DNA from: CAZJRB01 sp964547995
GTDB taxonomy: Bacteria; Planctomycetota; Planctomycetia; Pirellulales; Thermoguttaceae
Length of the DNA stretch: 64,000 nt
Direction: 5' to 3'
NCBI GenBank assembly: GCA_964547995.1
Contig: CAZJRB010000012.1
Location: forward strand, 1-64,000
A model generated the notes under the pieces. That model was given only the letters and a program-made list of their open reading frames with translations. It made no database searches and was not told where the DNA came from. Both the position numbers and the translations under genes were made by a program. Position 1 is the stretch's first letter, and every line of letters begins with the position of its first letter. Positions 1 to 7,868 of this stretch are shown here, piece by piece.

Positions 1-55
1 ACCCCGGACACGCGGATTATGATTCCGCTGCTCTAACCAACTGAGCTACGCCGCC
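1..55 (-). tRNA. tRNA-Met (CAU anticodon), 3' part cut by the window edge
   Basis: Read on the minus strand from 55 down to 1: a 7-nt acceptor 5' strand (GGCGGCG), TA, a D-arm with GCTC/GAGC stem and AGTTGGTTA loop, a 5-bp anticodon stem (GCGGA/TCCGC) around the loop ATCATAA, a variable region and the start of a T-stem. The anticodon is CAT. This fits elongator tRNA-Met; a lysidine-modified tRNA-Ile2 would have the same DNA anticodon and cannot be excluded without the 3' half. The T-loop, 3' acceptor strand and any CCA lie outside the window. Its 5' half doubles as the attachment core of the adjacent element. Confidence 0.9.
17..55. repeat. Left attachment site core (attL), 39-bp direct repeat
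   Basis: These 39 bases, covering the tRNA from its 5' end through the anticodon, recur without mismatch in the same orientation at 51774-51812. A third copy at 55162-55200 matches at 34 of 39. A recombinase gene starts about 160 bp inward. A direct repeat of part of a tRNA gene with an integrase next to one copy is the usual signature of site-specific integration. Here the repeat is the 5' half of the tRNA rather than the more common 3' end. Confidence 0.88.
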
Positions 56-117
56 GTATTCATAACTTCTTGTCAGGAAATGATTTACGATCCTCTCTTG
101 ACACCCCGCGAAAGAAT

Positions 118-149
118 GGGTATGCTAGACGATACCCTAAACGATACCC
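118..149. promoter_or_regulatory. Candidate recombinase arm-type sites, left end
   Basis: Two direct copies of GATACCC start 12 bp apart (131-137 and 143-149), preceded by an inverted GGGTAT at 118. The same motif (read GGGTATCG on the other strand) occurs near the right attachment core at 51637-51651 and 51687-51694. Paired short motifs flanking both cores are what arm-binding sites of a tyrosine recombinase or its excisionase look like. They could instead be operators for the integrase gene, which starts 68 bp downstream. Confidence 0.4.
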
Positions 150-216
150 GGACTTCTGCGGAGGTTCTCGCATCGACCGAAGCCACAACTGACCAAGTGT
201 TACAGAGGACGTTTCC

Positions 217-1422
217 ATGCCCTCCAAAGTACAACGCAAACGCCGGGGCGACAAGCCCGACAAGCCCTACCCCGAGTTCCCGCTTACGGCCAATGGCAAC
301 GGCCAGTGGTCCAAGAAAATCAGAGGGAAGGTTTACTACTTTGGCCCCTGGGCCGACCCCCAGGCGGCCTTGAATGAATACCTGGATGTCAAAGACGACC
401 TCTACGCAGGAAGGAAGCCTCGGCCCAGGGGCGGGTTCACCATTCTCGACCTGTGCAATCACTTCCTGGCCGCCAAGGAACGCCAGCGAGACGGTGGCGA
501 AATCACGCCCCGCACCTTTCACGATTACCACCGCGTTTGCGAACGCGTCCTTGAGGTGATCGACCGCAACCGGCTTGTTGAAGACCTGGACACAGAGGAC
601 TTCGGAAAGCTGCGAGAGAACCTCGCTCAAACATTGGGGCCCGTATCCCTGGGGAACGAGATATCCCGCGTCCGAGTTCTCTTCAACTTTGCCTTCAACG
701 ACGGGCACATCGATAGGCCGGTCCGCTTCGGCACTGTCTTCAAACGTCCCACCAAACAAGTGCTCCGCCGCGAACGGAAGAAGAAGGGCCCCCGGATGTT
801 CGAGGCCGACGAAATCCGCAAGATACTTGAAGCCGCTGAGGGCCAGCTCGAAGCGATGGTCCTGCTTGGGATCAACTGCGGATTCGGCAACCACGATTGC
901 GCCAGCTTGCCCCAGGCGGCCGTCGATCTCAAAGCCGGATGGATCGACTACCCGCGACCCAAGACCGGGATCGACCGCCGTGTTCCCCTGTGGTCGGAAA
1001 CCGTCAAGGCCCTGCGCCAAGCCCTGGACTGTCGACCTCAACCCAAAAACGAAGCCGACAATGGGCTCGTGTTCATTACCAAGTACGGCCAACGATGGGT
1101 CCGCACAAAAGTAAGCACCAAGAGCCCCCCGACCGAAGACAGCCCTGGCAAATTGGTTGCGTCCGACTCCATCGCCCAAGAGATCCGCAAGCTAACGAAA
1201 ACACTCGGCTTGAAAGGAGGCCGCAACTTCTACGCGCTCCGCCACACGTTCGAGACTATCGGCGGCGACGCGAAAGATCAGATCGCGGTTGACGCGATTA
1301 TGGGCCACGTCCGGGAGGACATGGCGTCACTCTACCGCGAGCGGATCTCGGACGACCGTCTTCGGGCTGTTGTGAACCACGTACGGGGCTGGCTGTTTCC
1401 CGATGAGTCGCCCAGGTCCTGA
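217..1422 (+). CDS. Tyrosine recombinase (element integrase)
   Basis: A 401-residue phage-integrase family protein that would catalyse insertion and excision of the element at the tRNA. There is a basic N-terminus, an AP2-like/SAM-like core-binding part at roughly residues 20-170, and a catalytic domain from about 195. Visible catalytic elements are a Lys in RPKTGID, the box ALRHTF with Arg and His, a later GHV His and the nucleophile Tyr in SLYRER near residue 372. The first catalytic Arg, normally inside a GLR motif, is replaced: the equivalent stretch reads NCGFGNHDCASL. I recall this Asn variant in other planctomycete integrases, but enzyme activity is inferred. The gene is the first of the element and points inward. 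The start has no strong Shine-Dalgarno. Confidence 0.9.
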   Translation: MPSKVQRKRRGDKPDKPYPEFPLTANGNGQWSKKIRGKVYYFGPWADPQAALNEYLDVKDDLYAGRKPRPRGGFTILDLCNHFLAAKERQRDGGEITPRTFHDYHRVCERVLEVIDRNRLVEDLDTEDFGKLRENLAQTLGPVSLGNEISRVRVLFNFAFNDGHIDRPVRFGTVFKRPTKQVLRRERKKKGPRMFEADEIRKILEAAEGQLEAMVLLGINCGFGNHDCASLPQAAVDLKAGWIDYPRPKTGIDRRVPLWSETVKALRQALDCRPQPKNEADNGLVFITKYGQRWVRTKVSTKSPPTEDSPGKLVASDSIAQEIRKLTKTLGLKGGRNFYALRHTFETIGGDAKDQIAVDAIMGHVREDMASLYRERISDDRLRAVVNHVRGWLFPDESPRS

Positions 1423-1687
1423 GAGCCGTAGTCCTCTTGCCCGTCGCCCCGTGCCCGTCAGGCACCCACACCTTGCACGGCTTCGCCGCGATCGGGCCAA
1501 GGAATGCTCCTTCGGATTCCTCCTTGACCCTGCGGCTCGCTGTGCGTCCCGACAGGTGCCTTCCGGGCCCGGAGGCATCGCTCCTTCACAAATCGGCACC
1601 TTCGGCGGGAAAGGGCAGCTGCCAATCGTGAGGAGAGGCAGCCCCGACGAAGAGACTGCCCACTCGTATTTCTTAACCATCGACATC

Positions 1688-2128
1688 ATGGATCATCAAG
1701 CAACAGCAGTCAATTCCAAGCTCAGTGAGCGTACGCGGGTCTTTGCCAAAGACGTGCGTGACTTCGTCAGCAAGACACCGCGGACCATCGCGTCTTTGAG
1801 TGATTGCCGAAACCTCATTCGTTCGTCGGGTGCCATCGGTGCCAATTACGTCGACGCCGACAGCGCCCCAAGTACACGCAGTTTCGTGACGCGTATCCGC
1901 AACTGCCGCAAGGAAGCCCGCCAATCGCAGCTCTGGCTCCGTCTCCTGGACAACAAGCTCGAAGCGTCCGCTGAGGACATTCGCAAGAAGCTCCTCAACG
2001 AAGCCTATGAACTCGACCGCATCTTCTCCGCGGTCATCACCGAGACGCTGGACAAGGCAGCAAGTCAATCGCAAGAATCAATCGTCCGCTTCGCTCAAGA
2101 ATTCAGGATCTTCCCTTCACGATCATAA
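1688..2128 (+). CDS. Four-helix-bundle protein of the 23S rRNA intervening-sequence (S23/IVP) family
   Basis: A 146-residue all-helical protein with the typical run RTRVFAKDVRDFV, then RNLIRSSGAIGANYVDAD and RIRNCRKEARQSQLWLRLL, matching the S23 ribosomal/IVP family. These small bundles are common next to mobile elements and inside rRNA intervening sequences; their molecular role is not settled. The frame stays open upstream to 1403, overlapping the integrase end, but the family match begins at the ATG at 1688, so I use that start. The last residues (FRIFPSRS) look non-family. An open +1-shifted frame continues from 2122 to 2292, so the natural C-terminus may have been lost by a frameshift. 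Confidence 0.75.
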   Translation: MDHQATAVNSKLSERTRVFAKDVRDFVSKTPRTIASLSDCRNLIRSSGAIGANYVDADSAPSTRSFVTRIRNCRKEARQSQLWLRLLDNKLEASAEDIRKKLLNEAYELDRIFSAVITETLDKAASQSQESIVRFAQEFRIFPSRS

Positions 2129-2350
2129 AGAAAGTTGAGATCGAACAATATTGGCAGGCTTGCGAAGCTCTCAAGGCAAATCAGCTCTTCGCCCCGACGT
2201 CCGAGGAAGCAACACGGATTCTCGCGCAGGTTCCCCAGCCAAACGGGCGGGGAATCAAACCAAGAGAAGATCAAACAGAAATGCCGTTTTAGGCAAGGGG
2301 TCGCGGCCCCAGTGCCGTGGCCCCTCTCGTATCACTTTCCCATCTTCATC

Positions 2351-2626
2351 ATGGCTATACAGCCGACTACATCACAGGCCCCCCGCTCTCCGAATGACGA
2401 GGAATTGAAGCAACTCGCCGGCTGGCTACAGTCCCTGGGGGCATACGACGAAGAGTTCGCTACCATCACAGCGAGCACCGCCTACGTTGCCGTCTTCGAT
2501 CACTACCAGACTGGGTGCCCCGGCTATTGCGGCAAGCTGTTGGCCGTTGTCTGGGACGGCTCGCCATCGACCTACGACGTATTCGTTTGGTCAAACGGCA
2601 ACATAGAACACGTGGACCGCCAGTAA
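2351..2626 (+). CDS. Hypothetical protein, 91 residues
   Basis: A short reading frame starting MAIQPTTS with a C-terminal part (DEELKQLAGWLQSLGAYDEEFATI, then a CPGYCGKLLAVVWDG segment) whose composition looks coding. I do not recognise the family. The frame is open to 2135, but the preceding residues look like translated non-coding sequence, so the ATG at 2351 is preferred. No clear ribosome-binding site is seen. It converges on the ASCH gene at 2686. Confidence 0.4.
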   Translation: MAIQPTTSQAPRSPNDEELKQLAGWLQSLGAYDEEFATITASTAYVAVFDHYQTGCPGYCGKLLAVVWDGSPSTYDVFVWSNGNIEHVDRQ

Positions 2627-2685
2627 GACACAATAGGGCGGTGCCCAGCCGACGGGTATCAACGCAAGCCGCGCTTGTGGAGTCT

Positions 2686-3066
2686 CTATACGTCGCCCCC
2701 TATCCGGTCCGATGTAGCGACCTTCTTCTGAAGTTGTTGGTTGACGAGATCGTCATCCACATCGAATAAGTTCGGCTGACCACGAACAGGGATTGGATCA
2801 AGCTTACGCACGTCTTGCAGAACCCAGGAGTAAGCGCCTTTGTACTTCGAGCACTTCGCTTTCGCCTCGTCCAGTACAGACATCGGACGGCAGTCAACGA
2901 GATTGACTACGGCCAAGGCGAACCCCGCCGGAGCGATGTCTGGCTCTTTGGAAGAGACGATTAACAACGGCCCCCTGTGTTCTGTGCTCCACGTCCGAGT
3001 TTCGATCGTCTTTTCGCCACTGGCAATCATATTCGCCCACGGCTGCTTCACTGATAAGGCTTTCAT
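2686..3066 (-). CDS. ASCH-domain protein, fourth gene of the Qat-like operon
   Basis: A 126-residue protein consisting almost entirely of an ASCH fold, with the diagnostic N-terminus LSVKQPWANMIASGEKTIETRTW and the later basic strand HRGPLLIVSSKEPD. ASCH proteins bind RNA or modified nucleosides, and one bacterial member (YqfB) hydrolyses N4-acetylcytidine. The ATG overlaps the stop of the upstream qatC-like gene by 4 bp (ATGA at 3063-3066), so translation is very likely coupled. In described Qat systems the fourth gene encodes a TatD-like nuclease; none is present here, and this gene takes its position. A role in handling a QatC-related nucleobase is my inference. Confidence 0.85.
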   Translation of the reverse strand: MKALSVKQPWANMIASGEKTIETRTWSTEHRGPLLIVSSKEPDIAPAGFALAVVNLVDCRPMSVLDEAKAKCSKYKGAYSWVLQDVRKLDPIPVRGQPNLFDVDDDLVNQQLQKKVATSDRIGGDV

Positions 3067-4493
3067 AGCACACGTTCTCCAGGGGACGCTGAGAAACCAA
3101 GCTGTGCCTTCATGTCATCTGATAACCGCGTCTCGAACTCAGCGATTAGGTCGATTGCCCATCGCCGTATCATCTCTGCCCAGGGCTGATACGTCTGCAC
3201 GGTTTCGAGTCCGATTCTCTCGCCTACTGACGCAGGGAAATAACCGTGACTAAGCACACGGCTATGCAGTTCCACGTCTGACGCTGTTGTCATCCGTCGT
3301 GCAAATGGAAACAGGGCTTTCGCATTCAGTTGAAGATACGGTGTGAACTCTTTCCCGCGGAGTCGCGACGGAGTGCCCAGAAGCACATTGAAGGCATAGT
3401 CATCTGAATCATCTAACCCACACACCATCATAGCGGCTCGACGATGGAGACAAGGCACACAGTATCCACAGTGATGAACTCCCTCGTCTTGATATCTGAG
3501 GGGGTGTGAACAAGAGACTGATCGCTTCACTAGGTCAATTAGGGTCGGATCGAGTTCACGCAGCATGTCCATCTTGCTCATGTACAGAAAGGGATTACGA
3601 ATTTCACCCTCGAAAACATCAGCCGCTCGCAGTGAATCAATCAATCGTGTCAGAAAGATTGGATGAGCTGTCCGAGTGGCATGAGCACCTGCTCGTGAGC
3701 GCTGAAGAGGCGGGTTCAGCGCGATCATTCCGTTTTCCGGGACGAAAATTGATTGAATTCTTGCAGCATTTGCCACAGTCAGGGCAAGCGCAAGAAAGAG
3801 AAACGAGCGTGGTCGGTGTGATTCTTCGACTTTCTTCGGCAGTATGTGGCGGTGAGTCTCGTTGCCGGAGCGAGCGACACGACACTGGATTAGCGCTACA
3901 TGGTCATCGAATTGGGATGCCAGCATTGTGTAAAGGTCCTTCTGCGCCTTGGCGGTGGCTCCTTCTGCTTGATGTCCGACGAGCAGCACCTTTCGACCTT
4001 CCTGCAACAGTCGATTCGCGCCAAGCAATGAGTCGATTCCGCCAGAGAACAGGCAAACCGCATCAAATCCAACGGGGAGTTCTTGCCGGTGGCGTATCCC
4101 CTCCGGCATCGCGGCACGTTTAATCCAAGTGAATTCAAAGCGGTCCTGCGAAAGGAAGTTCAAGGTTGACGCCAACCGAGTTGTCGCTTGTTGCCATTTT
4201 CCTGGATCGAACACCGGTACAAGCAAATCAAAGTCACGTGTCCAACGATTCAGCGAATCCTCTCGTTTGATGAGTTCGTCGGCGATGTAGACCGCCACGG
4301 CTAGGTCGAGGAAGTCTCGTGTATGCTCATCGGGTTCGACCAGTAATGGACCCCCATTCAGCATAAACTGGACGGTAACGTTCCTGTCCCCGGTCATGCT
4401 GTCAACAACGGCAGACCCTTCATAGTCTACCGCCGCAACATATGCCGCATCTGTGCATGCTTCTTCGCCAACGAACCTAACGACCTTCATCAT
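3063..4493 (-). CDS. qatC: QatC-like (QueC-family) adenylating enzyme
   Basis: A 476-residue protein of the PP-loop ATP pyrophosphatase superfamily. The nucleotide-binding loop is LFSGGIDSLLG near residue 150. A four-cysteine zinc site sits near residues 325-350 (a Cys in VSCSHP, then HHCGYCVPCLHRR). QueC normally converts 7-carboxy-7-deazaguanine to preQ0. Longer QueC-like proteins with an extra N-terminal domain, next to KAP ATPases, are the QatC component of the anti-phage Qat system. The start is the first of two tandem ATGs, overlapping the qatB-like stop by 4 bp. No other queuosine genes lie nearby, so any deazaguanine precursor would come from the host. Confidence 0.85.
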   Translation of the reverse strand: MMKVVRFVGEEACTDAAYVAAVDYEGSAVVDSMTGDRNVTVQFMLNGGPLLVEPDEHTRDFLDLAVAVYIADELIKREDSLNRWTRDFDLLVPVFDPGKWQQATTRLASTLNFLSQDRFEFTWIKRAAMPEGIRHRQELPVGFDAVCLFSGGIDSLLGANRLLQEGRKVLLVGHQAEGATAKAQKDLYTMLASQFDDHVALIQCRVARSGNETHRHILPKKVEESHRPRSFLFLALALTVANAARIQSIFVPENGMIALNPPLQRSRAGAHATRTAHPIFLTRLIDSLRAADVFEGEIRNPFLYMSKMDMLRELDPTLIDLVKRSVSCSHPLRYQDEGVHHCGYCVPCLHRRAAMMVCGLDDSDDYAFNVLLGTPSRLRGKEFTPYLQLNAKALFPFARRMTTASDVELHSRVLSHGYFPASVGERIGLETVQTYQPWAEMIRRWAIDLIAEFETRLSDDMKAQLGFSASPGERVL

Positions 4494-5257
4494 TGCTCCT
4501 CGTTCCTGAGCAGATTCAGTCGAAATTCGAGAGTTTCGACTATGCTTTCGGCAAGCTGCTTGCCTTGAATGCCAAACCAATCGACTTGTTCAAAGTGACC
4601 TTCGTCCCGAACCTCGCTCATGAGTTGTTGCACATGGTTACGACACGATTCCTTCACGGCGGATGCCATTGCAAGCGTATCCCCCATCAAATCGACCTTT
4701 TCGGCCGCATGTTTTTCGATCCAACTCCAAAGTCGATCGAAGACGAAAATGGACAAGAATGACTCAATAAGCCCCTCCACGCCCAGATTGCTGAGAAAAC
4801 TCTGAAGCGAGACATCCAGATTGTCATACGTGCCATCGGCTTCAATGGCAGCGCATTCAAGTATGGCGTCGCGGAGCGCGGTTTCCAGCAAATCATGGTG
4901 CGGTCCCTCCGCGTGCATTGCAAGATGCGCAGCGATGGCTGCCACAACTTCAATGGGCGGCTTGCCGCGCAATTCTGCAAGACCGAGCCGATCAACTGCC
5001 GCACTGAGTCCTTCGGCTGCGACGGTCGCTCCGAACCCACTCAAGCCTGAGACCGCTCCACTAACCGATGCGGCACTGCTCCCGCCTCCCCCTCCGCCGC
5101 TTCCTCCGTCTCCGAGACCATCGGCGGAACCTATGACACCTCCGATCACTGCGTCAGCATTGAAGGTCGAAGTGCCGCCGAATGATCGAGGGACACTGCG
5201 TTTCACCGCAGTCCAGCCCCCGCCCGTCGGAGTATTCATGCTTTCCTGAGTGCCCAT
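4490..5257 (-). CDS. qatB: QatB-like protein
   Basis: A 255-residue protein with a flexible N-terminus rich in Gly and Ser (a GGSGGGGGG run near residues 52-60) followed by a helical domain of about 180 residues with no recognisable catalytic motif. Its position between a KAP ATPase and a QueC-like protein, its length and its Gly-rich start match QatB. It begins Met-Gly-Thr, so removal of Met would expose Gly. As I recall, recent work on QueC-like proteins in CBASS and Qat points to modification of a partner's N-terminal Gly by a deazaguanine; whether that happens here is inference. It starts 12 bp after the qatA stop and overlaps qatC by 4 bp. Met7 is an alternative start. Confidence 0.8.
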   Translation of the reverse strand: MGTQESMNTPTGGGWTAVKRSVPRSFGGTSTFNADAVIGGVIGSADGLGDGGSGGGGGGSSAASVSGAVSGLSGFGATVAAEGLSAAVDRLGLAELRGKPPIEVVAAIAAHLAMHAEGPHHDLLETALRDAILECAAIEADGTYDNLDVSLQSFLSNLGVEGLIESFLSIFVFDRLWSWIEKHAAEKVDLMGDTLAMASAVKESCRNHVQQLMSEVRDEGHFEQVDWFGIQGKQLAESIVETLEFRLNLLRNEEQ

Positions 5258-5269
5258 AAAAAGCTTTCC

Positions 5270-7036
5270 CTACCGGGACTTCTTCTTCGGTGTTGTGAGC
5301 GCTTCTGCCAGCTTGCTCTTGAACCGAGCTTTGGCCTTGTCATCCACTTTGTGGCCAGCTGACTCCGCCACGTTGAAAAAGCTGTTCACAGCTACGTTGA
5401 CGGCTTCCTGGCCCTTGGGGTCAAGTTGCTGTGAAATCGTCTTCAGCGTCGTCACGAAGTGCTCCGAATGCGATTTGCAGATCTCGGCAAGCCCGTTAAT
5501 CATGTGTGTTTGAATGATTGCTCGTGTGGCTAACGGCAGGTCGGTCAATAAGATCCGAACCACCGCAGCAACGACGGCGGGCTCTTGGACGGCTGCCTGT
5601 CTGGACGCAGTTCTCGTTCGAATCGGATCGTCGCTGGCAATAAGACGAGCAAGCGACTTAGCCTTCTCGTCAACCGGAACGAGTGCTTGACGCGTACCCT
5701 GGCCTAACGAAGTCTGCGCGAGGAATAGGTATGGCTGCAAGTCGTTCTTGCCATTGAGTGCGGGTTCAACGGACAGGAAGTCGACCAAGCCAGGACAGGC
5801 GAGTGATTCAGTAACGAGTTCTGATTCGCTCTGTATCTGTCCATCGGATGCGGCAACCGAGAGCATCTCTTGAATAAGAGCCGAGTGACCCGTTTGTGGA
5901 TCGACTGTGTCTACAACGGCGTTGAAGAAATCTTCCCAAGTGTATTCGAGAACAGCAAGCTTGATCAGCAAATCGGACCGTGTCGCCAATTGGTTTGCTT
6001 TGGCGAGGCGTTGTCGCAACGACACAATGTTTAGAAAACGCTTAATCTGTCTCGGGTTACCCCGCAGCCCCCGAGCGAGCACATCAACGTACGGCAGAAT
6101 GCCGTCCAATTCGCACTGTACCTCCTCTGGCTTCCCTTTGAGATGGACTTGATTGTCCTTGGGCCATTCTCGGATCTTCTCCGAAACGCTGTCCCCTTCA
6201 AGAAATGTGGTACGTGCGGCACATAGTTCGCGGAGGCCCTCCTTTGCCAGATTGCGCGCGACGATCAACATCCCGACGTAGCAGGTGATGTCTCGCAACT
6301 CCTGAGCGGGGATTGAGAAGGGGATCTGTACAATCTTCTCAAGATAATCCTTGCGACGTTGCGACTCGGTGACGCCGTAGATTTCGCCGACTGCATCTTC
6401 AATCCTCTCCGGATAGGCCCCAATCACAAAGGTGCAAGCCGGCGTGTTGAGAAACAGCTTGATCGTCTCGAATGTCTCGATGACTTTGTCGCTGGAACAC
6501 CTGTCGAGATCATCAATGAAGACGATAATATGGTCAACCTCCATCTTCTGAAGCAACAGTCCGAAGTCGCCGTCGAACGCTTCCATCGATTCTGCGACCT
6601 TCTCAGACTCCTCCGCGAAACAATCAATGAAACCAGAGATATCTGGCGTCAACGTAACCGCAGTCTTCCCGATGAACTTTGCCAGTTTCAGTACACTTGC
6701 GCCTTTCTTGATGCGGCAAATGACATCGGATGCTTGGGCCCAAAGCGTTTTGTCTTCGGCTAATCGGGCGAGAATGGCATGAATCAGTGCTGACTGGGCC
6801 TCGTCGCGACCTTCGTATCGCCATGCATTGAACCACAGCGTCTTGATGCGTTTACCTTCCATCGCCTCGATGCGCGATCTCAACATCCGCATCAAGCTGG
6901 TCTTCCCGCTCCCCCAGGATCCGAAAATCCCCAACGTCAGCGGGGCAAGGTCAGGCAACGTACAAACACCGGCCAACACATCCACATAGCTGGCGAATCC
7001 AAGACAGTCATTTTCTGTCTCGCGGTCTGACCACAT
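5270..7036 (-). CDS. qatA: QatA-like KAP-family P-loop ATPase
   Basis: A 588-residue KAP NTPase, first gene of the operon. Walker A is FGSWGSGKTSLM (residues 38-49), followed by the KAP-typical LWFNAWRYE segment. Walker B is VFIDDLDRC near residue 175, and a long alpha-helical C-terminal half runs to residue 588. KAP ATPases are usually membrane associated; no convincing membrane segments are seen here. The start at 7036 is chosen because GGAGG lies 7-8 bp upstream; an in-frame ATG at 7165 would add 43 residues unlike the family. The operon order qatA-qatB-qatC-ASCH with 4-bp overlaps indicates one transcript, divergent from the replication gene at 7280. Confidence 0.88.
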   Translation of the reverse strand: MWSDRETENDCLGFASYVDVLAGVCTLPDLAPLTLGIFGSWGSGKTSLMRMLRSRIEAMEGKRIKTLWFNAWRYEGRDEAQSALIHAILARLAEDKTLWAQASDVICRIKKGASVLKLAKFIGKTAVTLTPDISGFIDCFAEESEKVAESMEAFDGDFGLLLQKMEVDHIIVFIDDLDRCSSDKVIETFETIKLFLNTPACTFVIGAYPERIEDAVGEIYGVTESQRRKDYLEKIVQIPFSIPAQELRDITCYVGMLIVARNLAKEGLRELCAARTTFLEGDSVSEKIREWPKDNQVHLKGKPEEVQCELDGILPYVDVLARGLRGNPRQIKRFLNIVSLRQRLAKANQLATRSDLLIKLAVLEYTWEDFFNAVVDTVDPQTGHSALIQEMLSVAASDGQIQSESELVTESLACPGLVDFLSVEPALNGKNDLQPYLFLAQTSLGQGTRQALVPVDEKAKSLARLIASDDPIRTRTASRQAAVQEPAVVAAVVRILLTDLPLATRAIIQTHMINGLAEICKSHSEHFVTTLKTISQQLDPKGQEAVNVAVNSFFNVAESAGHKVDDKAKARFKSKLAEALTTPKKKSR

Positions 7037-7279
7037 ATCATACCTCCATTGAATCGTGGTGCCCCCTCCGGCTTCCCTCCAGATTTTCCATATTCTACAG
7101 GGTTCTTGCCCTCCTGCCAAGGTTTTTCTGACGACAAGTCTGACATGCCACCATTCCTTCAACACTGAACCATGACCCTATTCAAGACTATTCACACGAC
7201 TATTCGCTCCGACTGCAACCTCTGCAACTTGAATAGGCACACGCCTGAGCGTACGATTACCTTGCTTACCCATTAGACC

Positions 7280-7777
7280 GTGGAAGATGACTTCCTCACC
7301 ATCAGGGAATCCACTGAGTTCGCCGCCAAGTCGGACATCACAATCCGCCGGCTCATTCGGGAGGTTGTGCGAAACGGCACTGCGGAGCAACGGCGAATGG
7401 TGCTGCCGAGCCCTGAGGAGATCGAGCAACTCCGCACCAAGAACCAGCCTTATACCTACCGGGTGAGCAAGACACTCCTTCGAGAACGCTTCGGCCTCCT
7501 TGACCAAGCGGAGACCAGTCAGGCTGATCAGTCGCCGAACACCTCCGCAGCGATTAGCCAAGTGCTCATGGTCCTTCGACAGCAGCTTGAGCGAAAAGAC
7601 GATCAGATCCAGCAACTCGGCGAACGGTTGCACGAGAGCCACTTCCTCGTTAAGCAACTCCAAGATCGTCTGGCCTTGCCAGAAGGTAAGAACGGCGATA
7701 GCGGCCATTCCCACTCGCCCACGCCAAAGAACCGCCGGCCGGGTCTTTTCCGTCGTTTCCTCACTCGCTCACGTTGA
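7280..7777 (+). CDS. Small DNA-binding/coiled-coil protein upstream of the replication initiator
   Basis: A 165-residue protein starting with GTG. Residues about 5-60 (FLTIRESTEFAAKSDITIRRLIREV and a second short helix) resemble a winged-helix or MerR-like reading head. Residues about 95-135 form an obvious coiled coil (LRQQLERKDDQIQQLGERL). The basic tail ends FRRFLTRSR. Proteins of this layout sit in front of plasmid replication initiators and probably assist or regulate initiation; I cannot name the family. Its stop lies about 90 bp before the probable start of the initiator, so the two look like one operon. It is transcribed away from qatA, so 7037-7279 should hold two divergent promoters. 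Confidence 0.6.
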   Translation: MEDDFLTIRESTEFAAKSDITIRRLIREVVRNGTAEQRRMVLPSPEEIEQLRTKNQPYTYRVSKTLLRERFGLLDQAETSQADQSPNTSAAISQVLMVLRQQLERKDDQIQQLGERLHESHFLVKQLQDRLALPEGKNGDSGHSHSPTPKNRRPGLFRRFLTRSR

Positions 7778-7868
7778 TGCCTCCCAACGCCCCTGGCCGC
7801 AACTTCGGCACCAAGACCTTGCCTCGCCCGGCCCGCTGCCCCACAATGGTTCTCTACCCCTCTTGTCC

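Noticed and set aside
85..1179. Long open frame antisense to the integrase
   Set aside because: Shadow of the GC-rich integrase gene on the other strand; no motif and the sense gene is clear.
2122..2292. Open frame reading on from the S23-family gene (KVEIEQYWQACEALKANQLF and onward to MPF)
   Set aside because: Codon pattern looks coding but there is no start codon or ribosome-binding site and no family match. Possibly the frameshifted C-terminus of the upstream gene or a remnant; not enough support for a feature.
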